Below, one piece after another: positions 8,357-18,385 of a DNA stretch of 57,654 nucleotides. Within the stretch, counting starts at the first letter, position 1. Each line of letters starts with the position of its first letter. This stretch comes from Psychroflexus aestuariivivens. Lineage in GTDB: Bacteria > Bacteroidota > Bacteroidia > Flavobacteriales > Flavobacteriaceae. A program made the translations under genes and the position numbers. The stretch covers positions 1-57,654 of the forward strand of contig NZ_RQVT01000013.1 of assembly GCF_004010055.1 (NCBI RefSeq). Reading direction: 5' to 3'. The notes beneath the pieces were generated by a model. It saw only the letters and a program-made list of their open reading frames with translations, did no database searches and was not told the DNA's origin.

Positions 8357-8764
8357 TTAATCAATTTTTTCAAAAAAAGCTTGTAAAATATCGTCAGTAA
8401 TCAATGTTGGTTTTTGTGTATTTCTATCTATAAAACACCAGGTGCTTTTTGCTTCAACTATAACTTTTTGATCGGATTTCCGAATAATATTCACACAGCG
8501 AATAGACTTCACAAGACCGCAACTTTCCACCCAGGTTTTGAGTATCAATTGTTCATCTAAAAAAGCTTGTTGCTTGTATTTTATATAATGGTCTACCACA
8601 AACCATGCAAACTTCTCTCTGGTTTTTGCATCGGTTTGTTTAACCCAATGTGATTCGGAAACATCCACAACCCACTCCATAAAACGCAAATTGTTGACAT
8701 GGTTTTGAATATCTAAATCGCCAGCAGTAACTTTTATTTCTTTTTTAAATTCTAAAGCTTTCAT
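8357..8764 (-). CDS. Acyl-CoA thioesterase, 4HBT hotdog family
   Basis: The 135-residue protein has the size and pattern of a single hotdog-fold thioesterase. Near the N-terminus is the active-site motif DLDIQNHVNNLRFMEWV, with the Asp and the Asn-His region expected for 4-hydroxybenzoyl-CoA/YbgC-type enzymes. Later segments alternate beta strands (QLILKTWVES, SIRCVNIIRK, STWCFID). It probably hydrolyses a short- or medium-chain acyl thioester in the cytoplasm, but the substrate is not predictable. It lies 8 nt after mgtE in a minus-strand run. Confidence 0.85.
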   Translation of the reverse strand: MKALEFKKEIKVTAGDLDIQNHVNNLRFMEWVVDVSESHWVKQTDAKTREKFAWFVVDHYIKYKQQAFLDEQLILKTWVESCGLVKSIRCVNIIRKSDQKVIVEAKSTWCFIDRNTQKPTLITDDILQAFFEKID

Positions 8765-8772
8765 GGTGAAAT

Positions 8773-10122
8773 TTAAAATCCTAATATCAGTTTAGCGATA
8801 TAAAAATAGGCTAGAATCCCAAGTATATCATTGCTTGTTGTGATAAATGGTCCTGTCGCAATCGCTGGATCTATGCCGCGCTTATTCAAAATAATAGGAA
8901 TAAAAGTGCCAATAAGCGCCGCCATAATTATGACCGACAATATTGAAACCGCAATGGTAATACTTACTAAAATAGACATAGAAGTTACAAAACCAAAAAC
9001 CATAACCAAAATCGCAAGTGCAGTTCCGTTTATGACACCAAGTCCTATTTCTTTCAGCAAACGTTTGATCAGACTGTCTTTAACAGAATCGTTTGCCAAA
9101 CCTTGAACAATAATTGCCGAAGATTGAACGCCAACATTTCCTGCCATTGCCGCTATTAGTGGCGTAAAAAAGAATAAAACCTCGTATTTTTCTAAAGCAG
9201 TATCGAAACCTTGCATAACGTAAACTGCTCCCAAACCACCAAATAGCCCGAGAATTAGCCATGGTAACCTGGCTCGAGTAAGTTGCCAAACACTACTATC
9301 CGCTTCTACATCTTCAGAAATACCGGCTGCCATTTGGTAATCTTTCTCTGCTTCTTCTTTTATAAAATCGATGATGTCATCTACTGTAATTCTTCCAACT
9401 AAACGCCCAAATTCGTCGACTACGGGAATGGCTTCCAAATCGTATTTCTGCATGACTCTTGCTACCTCATCTCCTGGCGTATGTACATCTACATAATCTA
9501 CGTTAGTAATATAAACATCAGCGATTTCTGCATCATTTGGGGCGGTGATCAAATCTTTGAGTGACAAACGTCCTTTGAGCTTGCCTTTGTTGTCAACTAC
9601 ATAAATAGAATGCACGCGAGTCACGTTTTCAGCTTGATTTCGCATTTCGGTCATACAGCCGGTTACACTCCAATTTTCGTTAACTTTTATCAATTCTTTC
9701 GCCATCAAACCACCAGCAGAATCTTCATCGTAACGCAATAATTCAACAATGTTTTCGGCGTGTTCCTTGTCTTGAATATTGGAAATGACCTGAGTTTTGA
9801 TGTCGTCAGATAGTTCAGAAATGATATCAGCCGCATCATCAGTATCCATTTCAGAAATTTCGTCAGCAATTTCTTGAGCGTTGAGATTACTCAAAATTTT
9901 CTCCCGATCGTCTTCATCCATCTCCATCAAAACCTCAGAAGTTTGTTCACTACCAAGTAATTTGATGATATAAGTTGCCTCGTCCATACTTAACTCATCA
10001 AGAATTTCTGCAATATCTGCGTGGTGAAATTCTTCTAGGTGAAAAGCCAGTTCTTGGTCGTCTCTTTCTTCGACCAATGCCTGAATTTTCTCAATGAGTT
10101 CTTTAGTGAGTTGAAATGGCAT
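8773..10122 (-). CDS. mgtE: Magnesium transporter MgtE
   Basis: The 449-residue protein has the full MgtE architecture. An acidic superhelical N-domain (residues 1-130, many DE pairs such as [13 protein letters not shown]) is followed by two CBS domains (about 135-255) and five transmembrane helices (about 285-449, including [20 protein letters not shown] and [15 protein letters not shown]). The N and CBS domains sense cytosolic Mg2+ and close the pore. The start overlaps the end of rsmA by 20 bp, a common arrangement in Flavobacteriia. Confidence 0.95.
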   Translation of the reverse strand: MPFQLTKELIEKIQALVEERDDQELAFHLEEFHHADIAEILDELSMDEATYIIKLLGSEQTSEVLMEMDEDDREKILSNLNAQEIADEISEMDTDDAADIISELSDDIKTQVISNIQDKEHAENIVELLRYDEDSAGGLMAKELIKVNENWSVTGCMTEMRNQAENVTRVHSIYVVDNKGKLKGRLSLKDLITAPNDAEIADVYITNVDYVDVHTPGDEVARVMQKYDLEAIPVVDEFGRLVGRITVDDIIDFIKEEAEKDYQMAAGISEDVEADSSVWQLTRARLPWLILGLFGGLGAVYVMQGFDTALEKYEVLFFFTPLIAAMAGNVGVQSSAIIVQGLANDSVKDSLIKRLLKEIGLGVINGTALAILVMVFGFVTSMSILVSITIAVSILSVIIMAALIGTFIPIILNKRGIDPAIATGPFITTSNDILGILAYFYIAKLILGF

Positions 10123-10975
10123 CTTTGCTTATTTTAATGGTCAAGTCTATAAATTCTTCAACCTTAAGTTGTTCAGGTCGCATGGCAAAGATAGAATCTT
10201 CTCTTAATTCTGGAGATAAATTAAATTTTTTCAAACTATTTCGCATCGTTTTTCTACGTTGCTGAAAAGCGGTTTTAACGACATCGAAAAATAATTTTTC
10301 ATCACATTTCAATTCAAAATTAGCCTTACGTTGAAGTCGAAGAACGCCACTTTGGATTTTAGGTGGTGGATTGAAAGCAGATGGCGGAACAGAAAATAAA
10401 TATTCTGCTTCGTAAAAAGCTTGTGTTAAAACAGATAAAATTCCATAAACTTTACTGCCTTCAGAAGCACAAATTCGCTCTGCCACTTCTTTTTGAAACA
10501 TTCCTGAAAATTCTGGAATTTGAGTTCTGTTATGCAAAGTTTTAAAAACGATTTGTGTTGAAATATTATAAGGGAAATTACCAATAATTGTGAATTCTTC
10601 GTTTTGAAAAAAAGTTGACAAATCTGCTTTTAAAAAATCTGCTTCAACAACTTTTAAATCACTTGAGTCTTGAATTCTATGTTCTGTTTTGAAATTAGAA
10701 TTCAAATAGGCAATAGATTCTCTGTCCAAATCCATAGCAACAAAGTTATCGTATTTGCCAAGTAAATATTTTGTCAGAACGCCCATGCCCGGACCGATTT
10801 CTAATAGGTTTGCACAATCTTTCAATTGAAGTGTATCTGCAATTTTTTTTGCAATATCTTCATCAGTCAAAAAATGTTGACCGAGGTGTTTTTTAGCTTT
10901 TACTGCTTGATATCCAGCATTGAAATTGGCTTTAAAAACCTCGTCGTCGATATGCGTTTTTTTTGACTTTCCCAT
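10103..10975 (-). CDS. rsmA: 16S rRNA (adenine1518/1519-N6)-dimethyltransferase
   Basis: RsmA/KsgA dimethylates two adjacent adenines in helix 45 of 16S rRNA late in 30S assembly. Motifs are the start-proximal KKHLGQHFL, the SAM-binding [11 protein letters not shown], the acidic VAMDLD, and the catalytic motif [11 protein letters not shown]. The C-terminal domain includes [14 protein letters not shown] and [12 protein letters not shown]. The 290-residue length includes about 28 extra residues ([21 protein letters not shown]) before the usual start. No internal Met offers an alternative, and the ATG directly abuts the stop codon of the DUF4286 gene. Confidence 0.95.
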   Translation of the reverse strand: MGKSKKTHIDDEVFKANFNAGYQAVKAKKHLGQHFLTDEDIAKKIADTLQLKDCANLLEIGPGMGVLTKYLLGKYDNFVAMDLDRESIAYLNSNFKTEHRIQDSSDLKVVEADFLKADLSTFFQNEEFTIIGNFPYNISTQIVFKTLHNRTQIPEFSGMFQKEVAERICASEGSKVYGILSVLTQAFYEAEYLFSVPPSAFNPPPKIQSGVLRLQRKANFELKCDEKLFFDVVKTAFQQRRKTMRNSLKKFNLSPELREDSIFAMRPEQLKVEEFIDLTIKISKDAISTH

Positions 10976-11287
10976 TTACTCTTGTTCGTCTACAATTTCC
11001 AATTCAGTTCTGAATGCCACAAATTTCCCCTCAAAAGGTTTGGATTCTGCTCTCATTTTTGGAGCATCTTCTTCATAATACTGATTTAAAGTCTCTTGAT
11101 CCGGAGTTTTGTATTGAACGGAGTACGTGATGCCTCCCATTTCTTCTTTCACATTAACTTTTGACATCAAAGCATTTAGAAATTTGCCAGTTTTTAGCAT
11201 GGCTGGAATATGTTCATTCTTCATCCAATCCAACCATTGGTCATGAATACTTTCTTCTACATTTATAGTAACATTATATATGTACAT
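10976..11287 (-). CDS. DUF4286 family protein
   Basis: The 103-residue product matches the DUF4286 pattern: MYIYNVTINVEESIHDQWLDWM at the N-terminus (an alpha/beta ferredoxin-like start), MLKTGKFL, a GGITYSVQYK strand and an acidic C-terminus. The family is widespread in Bacteroidota, usually beside rsmA as here, and its function is unknown. Its stop codon is immediately followed by the rsmA ATG, and it starts 2 nt after the TPR gene stop, so all three are cotranscribed. Confidence 0.88.
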   Translation of the reverse strand: MYIYNVTINVEESIHDQWLDWMKNEHIPAMLKTGKFLNALMSKVNVKEEMGGITYSVQYKTPDQETLNQYYEEDAPKMRAESKPFEGKFVAFRTELEIVDEQE

Positions 11288-11289
11288 TG

Positions 11290-13092
11290 TTATTGAATTT
11301 TATCACCACGAAGTTTTCTGAATTGTTTTCTAGCATCCACAAAATATATGCTGTCAGGATGATTAAAAATTATATATTCAAAATAAGATTTGGCTTTTTC
11401 TGGTTGTTCTAGATTTTTCAGATAAATATTACCTAGTGCAAAATTAGCATTATCTGAAAGTATCTCATCTGAATGTTCATCCACTATTTTTTGGAAATAT
11501 GGTATAGCTTTCTGAAACTCTTCTTTTCTAAAATAGATATTTCCAATTCTAAAAAAAACTTCGTCGAGGATACTTTCTGTGGTGTGATCTTCTACCAAAG
11601 ATTCTAAAATACTTAAGGCATTTTCAGTTTGATTTTGAAATTGCTTCAAGTCGGCTTTAGCAACAAGTTTTAAATCTGTTCTGGTAGAATCTTCCTGAGA
11701 ATTATCTTTTATAAGTAAAGATAACTCCATAGCATCGTTTGCAGTAAGTTGAGAAGCTGAAGTTTTCAAAACTTCAAGTTGGGTCAACGCCCAATCAAAA
11801 TCAGCTTTAAAATAACTAGTTTTGGCTACTTTGAATTTCGCTTCTCTTGCCAAATCGCTATTCGGAATAAGCTTTTCAACTTGTGTGTAAAGCAATAAAG
11901 CGCGACTAAATTTGGATTGTCGAACCAATAAATCAGCATTCAATAGTTTCAGCTCAGCGGTTTGTTGCTTATACAATTCCTGATTTTCTATTTTGTTGAT
12001 TTCTGCTAAGCCGGCATTGATGTCATCTCTCAGAAAAGCGATAAATTCTACCAAATCTTTTTGAATAAGAAAAGTGTCTTTGTTTCTACCCACATCTTTC
12101 AAAAACTGTTCGTAAGTGAATTCGATGTTTTCATATTCTGAAGGTTCAGCAATAGCTGATTTAACCAACAGAAACTCTCGCATTGCAGAAATTAATTGGC
12201 GTTTGGAATTTGTGTTTTCTACGGCAAACTTCAACATTTCTTTTGCTGAATTCAATTTAGATTCTGCCTTTGCAATTAGGGCTAAATCGATAATTCGTTC
12301 TAGGTTTTTTTGCTCACTTCTTTGAAAAATGGCACGTTCCTGAGCAAAAGCTTTGTCAAAATCGTTTTGCTGAACAAACAACCAACTCAACATTTCGTTA
12401 AACAAAATATTGGGATTCTCTTGGTTTCTGCGTAAAAGTATTGTTCGTAAAGCTTTGTTGGCTTCATTACTTGGATCTTCGGTAATGTAGTCACCAAAAT
12501 TCCTATTCAGAATGTCGAAATAATGGGGATTTTCTACAAGCAAACTCACATAATTGTCGAACATCTTATCAAACTGGCTTTGTTCACCATAAATTTTTGC
12601 AAGTTGTATGGTATTATTTGTACTCGGTTTTATGGCTTGAGCCTTTTCGTAAGTTTTAGTTGCATAATCTAAAAGGCTATATTTTTGAAAAGTTTTACCT
12701 AAAGAATATGCTAGATTCGGTTGATTTTCTATTTGTTGCAAAGCTTTTTGATAATAGGCTTTCGCATTCACAGTATCATTTTGTTTCTGGTACAAGTAGC
12801 CTAACTCTACCTGAATATTGGGATAATCATTTACATTTTCCAGATAGTTTTTGAGCACAAGTTCTGCAGATTCAAAATCTTCTAAAGCCTGAAGCGACTC
12901 TACATAACCTAATAAAATTTGTTGATTTCTAGGGTTTTTCTTTAAAAGGCTTTCAAAAACAGATTTTGCTTTTTCATATTCACCTTGGTCAAGGTAATTC
13001 TGCGCTAAATTTTGAGATTGCCCCTGACTTATCGCACCAATCATTAAAAAGATTACTAAAAGAAATATGTGTCGCATTCGTTTTGAATTCAA
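11290..13092 (-). CDS. Secreted or periplasmic TPR protein
   Basis: The 600-residue protein has an N-terminal signal (IFLLVIFLMIGAISQGQ, cleavage near residue 25). Tetratricopeptide repeats follow through most of its length, clearest at residues 28-150 (YLDQGEYEKAKSVFESLLKK and similar) and at the C-terminus (RKEEFQKAIPYFQKIVDEH, YLKNLEQPEKAKSYFEYII). It is probably a periplasmic or outer-membrane-associated scaffold. It is the first gene of the run to DUF4286, rsmA, mgtE, the thioesterase and the dehydrogenase. The partner is unknown. Confidence 0.88.
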   Translation of the reverse strand: MNSKRMRHIFLLVIFLMIGAISQGQSQNLAQNYLDQGEYEKAKSVFESLLKKNPRNQQILLGYVESLQALEDFESAELVLKNYLENVNDYPNIQVELGYLYQKQNDTVNAKAYYQKALQQIENQPNLAYSLGKTFQKYSLLDYATKTYEKAQAIKPSTNNTIQLAKIYGEQSQFDKMFDNYVSLLVENPHYFDILNRNFGDYITEDPSNEANKALRTILLRRNQENPNILFNEMLSWLFVQQNDFDKAFAQERAIFQRSEQKNLERIIDLALIAKAESKLNSAKEMLKFAVENTNSKRQLISAMREFLLVKSAIAEPSEYENIEFTYEQFLKDVGRNKDTFLIQKDLVEFIAFLRDDINAGLAEINKIENQELYKQQTAELKLLNADLLVRQSKFSRALLLYTQVEKLIPNSDLAREAKFKVAKTSYFKADFDWALTQLEVLKTSASQLTANDAMELSLLIKDNSQEDSTRTDLKLVAKADLKQFQNQTENALSILESLVEDHTTESILDEVFFRIGNIYFRKEEFQKAIPYFQKIVDEHSDEILSDNANFALGNIYLKNLEQPEKAKSYFEYIIFNHPDSIYFVDARKQFRKLRGDKIQ

Positions 13093-13115
13093 ACTTCAAT
13101 TATAAAAAAGTTATA

Positions 13116-13123
13116 CAAATTTA
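13116..13123 (-). promoter_or_regulatory. Promoter -7 element of the TPR-DUF4286-rsmA operon
   Basis: TAAATTTG on the minus strand fits TAnnTTTG and lies 23 nt upstream of the TPR gene ATG. Confidence 0.55.
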
Positions 13124-13236
13124 TTTAAATTTATGTCACAGCATCTTGCTTTGGTAAAGTTTTAGTAAGTCAATTCAAAAATCAATTCTAAATAAAAATT
13201 TATGATTTCTGAAACATAAATTAAAAGCAATACTTT

Positions 13237-13244
13237 TATATTTG
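13237..13244 (+). promoter_or_regulatory. Promoter -7 element of the export operon
   Basis: TATATTTG, a match to TAnnTTTG, lies 19 nt before the tetR-like start codon. The promoter should serve the four-gene tetR-ABC-hlyD-tolC operon. Confidence 0.55.
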
Positions 13245-13263
13245 CGATTCTAAATATTGAAAC

Positions 13264-13938
13264 ATGGAGTCCTTACTTCCAAACTTTAAAATAAACATCA
13301 ACGATAGTCTTTATCTAAAAGATCCTGAGAGTTCTGAATTAGGCCGAAAAATCATCTCAAATGGTATTCAACTTATTGAAAAACTTGGTATCGAAGATTT
13401 TACATTCAAAAAACTAGCCTCTCAAATTCATTCAAACGAAAGTTCAGTTTATCGCTATTTTGAAAACAAGCACAAACTACTACTTTACCTTTCAACCTTG
13501 TATTGGGGAATTTTGGAATACCATTTGGTTTTTGAAACGACCGGAATGAAAGATGATAAAAAAAAGCTAATAAAAGCTGTTGAAATTATCATCAGTAATC
13601 CTGAGGAGTTTTTCACAACTTTCGAGATAGATGCTAATAAATTGAAAAAAATCATCAACTCAGAATTCGTCAAAGTTTACCATAATAAAAGTGTGGAAGA
13701 AGAGAATAAATCTCGCTATTTCGCCACTTACAAACGTTTGATTTTCAGAATTTCAAAAATGATTGAAACTGTAAAGCCAGACTACCAGTATAGTCAAAGT
13801 TTGGCTTCTCTAATTGTTGAAGGCTCGTTGAGTCATTACTTTTTGTCAGAACATTTTGAAAATCTTACAGATTGTCATTCTACGAAACATATTCGTCTTT
13901 TTTACCAAGATTTATTAACCAAAACTCTGAAAATTTAA
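13264..13938 (+). CDS. TetR/AcrR family transcriptional regulator
   Basis: Residues about 25-75 form a TetR helix-turn-helix: GRKIISNGIQLIEKLGIEDFTFKKLASQIHSNESSVYRYFENKHKLLLYL, whose core is the SSVYRYFENK recognition segment. The rest (to residue 224) is a helical ligand-binding domain without recognisable specificity. The gene is the first of a tightly packed export operon (3 nt to the ABC gene) and probably controls it. Many TetR proteins repress their neighbouring efflux genes until a substrate binds; that role is inferred from position. Confidence 0.88.
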   Translation: MESLLPNFKININDSLYLKDPESSELGRKIISNGIQLIEKLGIEDFTFKKLASQIHSNESSVYRYFENKHKLLLYLSTLYWGILEYHLVFETTGMKDDKKKLIKAVEIIISNPEEFFTTFEIDANKLKKIINSEFVKVYHNKSVEEENKSRYFATYKRLIFRISKMIETVKPDYQYSQSLASLIVEGSLSHYFLSEHFENLTDCHSTKHIRLFYQDLLTKTLKI

Positions 13939-13941
13939 ATT

Positions 13942-15603
13942 ATGGCTACAGATGTAAAATCGCCTTGGGTAAGATTATGGCGTTTGCTGAAACTAGAACG
14001 CAAATCGGTATACAAAATATTTTTCTACGCCATTTTCGCAGGTTTGGTAGAGCTCGGTTTACCACTTGGTATACAGGCAATTGTAAATATTATTATTGGT
14101 GGTCAATTCAATGCTTCCGTAATAGTATTGACACTCGTCGTTCTTACTACTGTTGGATTTGCAGGGATTTTACGTTATATGCAAATGCGTATTGCCGAAG
14201 ATTTGCAACAAAGAATCTTTGCCCGTTCGTCCTTTGAATTGGTCTATCGATTTCCTAAAATGAAATATTCTGAACTTCAAAATGAATATCCACCAGAATT
14301 AGCAAATCGCTTTTTCGATGTGATGATTATTCAAAAAGGCATACCAAAATTGCTGATCGACTTTTCAGGAAGTCTCATCCAGATTCTCTTTGGACTCATT
14401 TTATTATCTTTTTATCATCCGTTTTTTATTCTTTTCGGATTTTTATTAGTGCTTTTATTTTATGTTGTTTTTAAATTTTCTTTAGATGATGGTGTCAGGG
14501 AAAGTTTACACGAATCTACTCATAAGTACAAAGTGGCGCATTGGATTCAGGAAGTCGCAAGAAGTATAGAAGGCTTCAAAGTCTCAGATAGCTTCCCCTA
14601 CTCATCGCTTAGAAATGACGAAAGCACCTACGATTACCTAAATGCCAGAGAACGACATTTCCGAGTGTTGCGTTTTCAGTTTTTCAAAATGATTGGGTTC
14701 AAGTTAATTGTTACCGCTGTTTTACTAATTGTTGGGGGCTTACTTGTCATCAATCAACAGATGAATATCGGTCAATTTGTTGCTGCAGAAATTATTATTG
14801 TATTGATGATCAATTCTGTGGAAAAGCTCATTTTAGGACTTGAAAATTTATATGATGTGTTGGCTTCTCTAGAAAAATTCGGAAGAGTGACAGATATTCC
14901 TCTGGAAAATCAAGATGGTGAAGAATTGCTGAGCAAAGATGATGAATTCAGTTTTGAATATAATAATGTTAACTTGACTTTGGAAAACAGAACTATTCTG
15001 AAAAACATCAACCTAACTATAAAACCGAAAGACAGAATTTTAATTCAGGGCGTACCAGGTTCAGGAAAAACACTTTTATTACGTGTTTTAGCTGGACTTA
15101 TTGAAGAAATTGATGGAAATATTTTTGTCAATGAAATTAATTTAAAGAATATTAGCATTACACATTTCAGGGGATTTGTAGGACATTTTTTTCCAAATAA
15201 CAGAACATTCGAAGGCACTATTTTGGAAAACATTACACTTGATAATCCTGATATTTCACTAGATTACGTCCAGTATATTGTTGACAAATTGGAACTTAGA
15301 AGTTTTGTAAAAAATCAAGACAAAGGTTTGAAATCAAAAATTCATACTGACGGAAAAAAACTACCTTACACAGTTACCAAGAAAATAATGATTGCCAGAG
15401 CTTTGGCTTCTAAACCAAAACTACTTATTTTGAAAGAACCAACGGAAGATTTCTTATCTGAACAAGAAAGCAATGTCATGGATTTCTTGTCTGATCCAGA
15501 AAATCCTTGGGCTTTAGTCGTTGTAAGTCGAAGTGATAAATGGAAAAAAAGATGCAATAGATTTTTCGAAATTGATAATGGTGAATTGATCTCAAAAACA
15601 TAA
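13942..15603 (+). CDS. HlyB-like ABC transporter with degenerate ATPase
   Basis: The 553-residue half-transporter has a six-helix exporter domain (about residues 20-310) and a C-terminal ATPase domain. There is no N-terminal peptidase domain. Walker A is intact (GVPGSGKT, 370-377). Other motifs are altered: the Q-loop Gln is missing (VGHFFPNNRTFEGTI); the signature LSGGQ is replaced by LPYTV (474-478); the Walker B Asp is Lys498 (LLILKEPT) while the following Glu499 remains; and the H-loop His is replaced by Arg530 (VVVSRSDKW). The frame is intact and the partner genes look normal. It is therefore probably functional, though ATP hydrolysis by a homodimer looks unlikely. It is predicted to be the inner-membrane part of a type I-like exporter. 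Confidence 0.9.
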   Translation: MATDVKSPWVRLWRLLKLERKSVYKIFFYAIFAGLVELGLPLGIQAIVNIIIGGQFNASVIVLTLVVLTTVGFAGILRYMQMRIAEDLQQRIFARSSFELVYRFPKMKYSELQNEYPPELANRFFDVMIIQKGIPKLLIDFSGSLIQILFGLILLSFYHPFFILFGFLLVLLFYVVFKFSLDDGVRESLHESTHKYKVAHWIQEVARSIEGFKVSDSFPYSSLRNDESTYDYLNARERHFRVLRFQFFKMIGFKLIVTAVLLIVGGLLVINQQMNIGQFVAAEIIIVLMINSVEKLILGLENLYDVLASLEKFGRVTDIPLENQDGEELLSKDDEFSFEYNNVNLTLENRTILKNINLTIKPKDRILIQGVPGSGKTLLLRVLAGLIEEIDGNIFVNEINLKNISITHFRGFVGHFFPNNRTFEGTILENITLDNPDISLDYVQYIVDKLELRSFVKNQDKGLKSKIHTDGKKLPYTVTKKIMIARALASKPKLLILKEPTEDFLSEQESNVMDFLSDPENPWALVVVSRSDKWKKRCNRFFEIDNGELISKT

Positions 15604-15605
15604 TT

Positions 15606-16973
15606 ATGTTAGATATATCCAATTTTAACCTAAATGATAAAGTTGATATTTCACGATTCAAATCTGTGAAATTCACTATCCACAAGAAACGTTTTCTGAC
15701 TTTCAACAAAATAATGACTGCATTAGGAATTATTTTTGTTATTGTTATGTTTTTACCTTGGACGCAAAACGTTCAGGGCAAAGGTTTTGTGACTACTCTA
15801 GAACCTAATCAAAGACCGCAAGCCATAGAATCTGCTATTTCTGGTCGTATTGAAAAATGGTATGTTCGTGAAGGACAAATTGTCAACAAAGGCGATACAA
15901 TTATTCATATTTCAGAAATTACTGATAAATATTTTGATCCAAATCTACTGGATAGAACAGAATCCCAACTGAAAGCTAAAACTTTTTCGTTAAGTTCATA
16001 CATAGAAAAAGTGAATGCGCTCAATTTTCAAATCTTAGCACTCAAAGAAGAGCGAGAACTAAAATTGGAACAAGCCCAAAACAAGTTGCTCCAAGCGAAA
16101 CTTAAAGTTGAAAGCGACAGTATTGATTTGGAAGCTGCAAAAACCCAATTATCAATTGCAGAACGACAGTTTGAAAGAACCTCAGCACTTGAGGCAGAAG
16201 GTCTGAAAGCAGTCACTGATGTTGAAGCTAAAAGGCTTCAGCTTCAAAAAAGTCAAGCCTCTGTTATTTCAGGAAAAAACAAATTGTTGTCCAGCAGAAA
16301 TGAAGTCATTAATGCTAAAATTGAAATTTCGAGCTTAGGAGCCAATTACCAAGAGAAAATTTCAAAAGCCGAAAGTGAAAAATTCACTGCACTTTCTGGT
16401 CAATATGATACTGAAGCCCAAAAAACCAAACTCGAAAATGAATTAACTAACTATGTAGTGCGTTCAGGAATGCGTTTCATCACTGCTCCACAAGATGGAT
16501 TCATCAACAAAGCAGTGCAAAAAGGCATTGGCGAAACATTTAGCTCAGGTACTGAAATTGTAACCATTATGCCTTTAGACATAGATTTGGCAGTAGAAAC
16601 TTATGTAGATCCTATCGATTTACCGCTTTTGCATCCAGGGGAAGATGTTCGAATTATTTTTGACGGATGGCCGTCCATTTTCTTCTCTGGTTGGCCAAAT
16701 TTATCTTATGGAACTTATGGTGGAGAAATTGTAGCAGTAGAAAGAAGTATTAGTCCTAATGGAAAATTCCGTGTACTTGTCAAACCAGACCCTAAAGGAC
16801 CAGAATGGCCAGACGCCATACGAGCAGGTTCTGGCGCAAGAACATTAGCTTTGCTGGAAAACGTACCTATTTGGTACGAAATCTGGCGACAAATCAACGG
16901 TTTCCCACCAGATTATTATGCGCCAAGCAGTGAAAATAAAAGTTCTGACAAAACTCAAAAACAAACTAAATGA
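15606..16973 (+). CDS. HlyD-like periplasmic adaptor (membrane fusion protein)
   Basis: The 455-residue protein has one transmembrane helix (about residues 37-54, ALGIIFVIVMFLPW). A first half-lipoyl segment follows (QAIESAISGRIEKWYVREGQIVNKGDTI), then a long coiled-coil hairpin (about 115-280), a second lipoyl half (RFITAPQDGFINKAVQKGIGETFSSG) and a beta-barrel region near the C-terminus. This is the HlyD/EmrA architecture linking an inner-membrane transporter to an outer-membrane channel. It is 2 nt downstream of the ABC gene and overlaps the tolC-like gene by 4 bp. Confidence 0.92.
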   Translation: MLDISNFNLNDKVDISRFKSVKFTIHKKRFLTFNKIMTALGIIFVIVMFLPWTQNVQGKGFVTTLEPNQRPQAIESAISGRIEKWYVREGQIVNKGDTIIHISEITDKYFDPNLLDRTESQLKAKTFSLSSYIEKVNALNFQILALKEERELKLEQAQNKLLQAKLKVESDSIDLEAAKTQLSIAERQFERTSALEAEGLKAVTDVEAKRLQLQKSQASVISGKNKLLSSRNEVINAKIEISSLGANYQEKISKAESEKFTALSGQYDTEAQKTKLENELTNYVVRSGMRFITAPQDGFINKAVQKGIGETFSSGTEIVTIMPLDIDLAVETYVDPIDLPLLHPGEDVRIIFDGWPSIFFSGWPNLSYGTYGGEIVAVERSISPNGKFRVLVKPDPKGPEWPDAIRAGSGARTLALLENVPIWYEIWRQINGFPPDYYAPSSENKSSDKTQKQTK

Positions 16974-18382
16974 TGCGATTTTGCTTATGTTTTTGGCTAC
17001 TCATCGGTTCATTTGCAAATGCTCAAGACAATTTCAACGAAAACATCTTGACTTTGGATGAATATTTGGCTTATGTGAAAAATTACCATCCGATAGCCAA
17101 AATTGCTGATTTTGAAATTTCTTCAGCACAAGCCTATTTGCTGAAATCTCGTGGTGCTTTTGACCCTAAAGTTGAAGTCGATTGGAACACAAAAGAATTC
17201 AAAAACACAGAATATTATGATGTTTTGAATTCAACCTTCAAAATTCCAACTTGGTTTGGTATCGAAGTTCAGGGTGGATTTGAAAAAAATCAAGGTGAAT
17301 TTCTAAACCCGCAAAACAGTGTGCCAGACGACGGCTTATATAATGCAGGAGTATCCGTGCCAATTGGACAAGGATTATTTATCAATCAGCGCATGGCAGA
17401 TTTGAAACAAGCTAAAATCATGCAAGATTTGAATCAAGCACAGAGAGATTTACGCTTGAACCAATTGCTTTACGATGCTGTAATTGCTTACCTAGATTGG
17501 TATTTAGCAAATCGTGAGGTTGAATTATTTAGAAATTTTAGCGAAAAAGCTGAAGTGCGTTTTCAAGGAATTAAAGAAAGTGCTTTGGCTGGAGATATTC
17601 CTACGATTGATACTTTAGAAGCAGGCATTATTGTTCAAAATAGAAATTTGAGTCTTGAAAAAGCCAACTTAAAACTCATCAAAAGCAGATTGAAATTATC
17701 AAATTTTCTATGGTTTGAAAATAACATACCACTACAATTGAATGAAAATATCAACCCAGAAGACCTTCAACCCAACAGTATTGATAATGTTTTAGGGACG
17801 AATTTACTTCAGTTGGATGATTTCGTTTTAGAAAACCATCCAAAAATTGTAGCCTTAGATAATAAAATTGAACAAATGGAGGTTGATCGAAGGTTAAAAG
17901 CTGAAATGCTGAAACCTCAACTGGATTTGAAATACAATTTTATAAATGAACAGGTCAATGAATTCCAGAGCTTCAACACCAATGATTTTAAAGCAGGACT
18001 ATATTTCAAATTGCCATTATTTTTAAGAAAGGAACGTGGTGAATTAAAACTAGCGAAAATTAAACTTCAGGAAGCTGAACTAGATTACGATTATGAAAGT
18101 TTTCAACTTCAAAATAAAATTGAAGCTTCCAGAAGTGAAATAGAATCTTACTTGGTTCAACTTGAAACTTACGAATCTATTGTCAAGGATTATGAACAAT
18201 TACTGAAAGCCGAAGAACGAAAATTCAGTTTTGGAGAAAGTTCAGTTTTTTTAATAAATTCTCGTGAAGTGAAATTAATCGATGCCAGATTGAATGAAAT
18301 CGGAGTTTATGAAACGCTTTTGAAATCCAAAGCTAAACTCTTTAATGTATTAGTAAATGAAGTTGATGTTGAAAATGATTAA
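16970..18382 (+). CDS. TolC-like outer-membrane efflux protein
   Basis: The 470-residue protein has a signal peptide (LCFWLLIGSFANAQ) and two outer-membrane efflux protein repeats. Their helices appear as DLKQAKIMQDLNQAQRDLRL and, in the second half, KLAKIKLQEAELDYDYESFQLQNK. It should form the trimeric outer-membrane and periplasmic channel for the preceding ABC/HlyD pair. Its start overlaps the adaptor stop (ATGA). The 3' end is 3 nt from the convergent ribE stop, with no terminator hairpin between. Confidence 0.92.
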   Translation: MMRFCLCFWLLIGSFANAQDNFNENILTLDEYLAYVKNYHPIAKIADFEISSAQAYLLKSRGAFDPKVEVDWNTKEFKNTEYYDVLNSTFKIPTWFGIEVQGGFEKNQGEFLNPQNSVPDDGLYNAGVSVPIGQGLFINQRMADLKQAKIMQDLNQAQRDLRLNQLLYDAVIAYLDWYLANREVELFRNFSEKAEVRFQGIKESALAGDIPTIDTLEAGIIVQNRNLSLEKANLKLIKSRLKLSNFLWFENNIPLQLNENINPEDLQPNSIDNVLGTNLLQLDDFVLENHPKIVALDNKIEQMEVDRRLKAEMLKPQLDLKYNFINEQVNEFQSFNTNDFKAGLYFKLPLFLRKERGELKLAKIKLQEAELDYDYESFQLQNKIEASRSEIESYLVQLETYESIVKDYEQLLKAEERKFSFGESSVFLINSREVKLIDARLNEIGVYETLLKSKAKLFNVLVNEVDVEND

Positions 18383-18385
18383 ATC

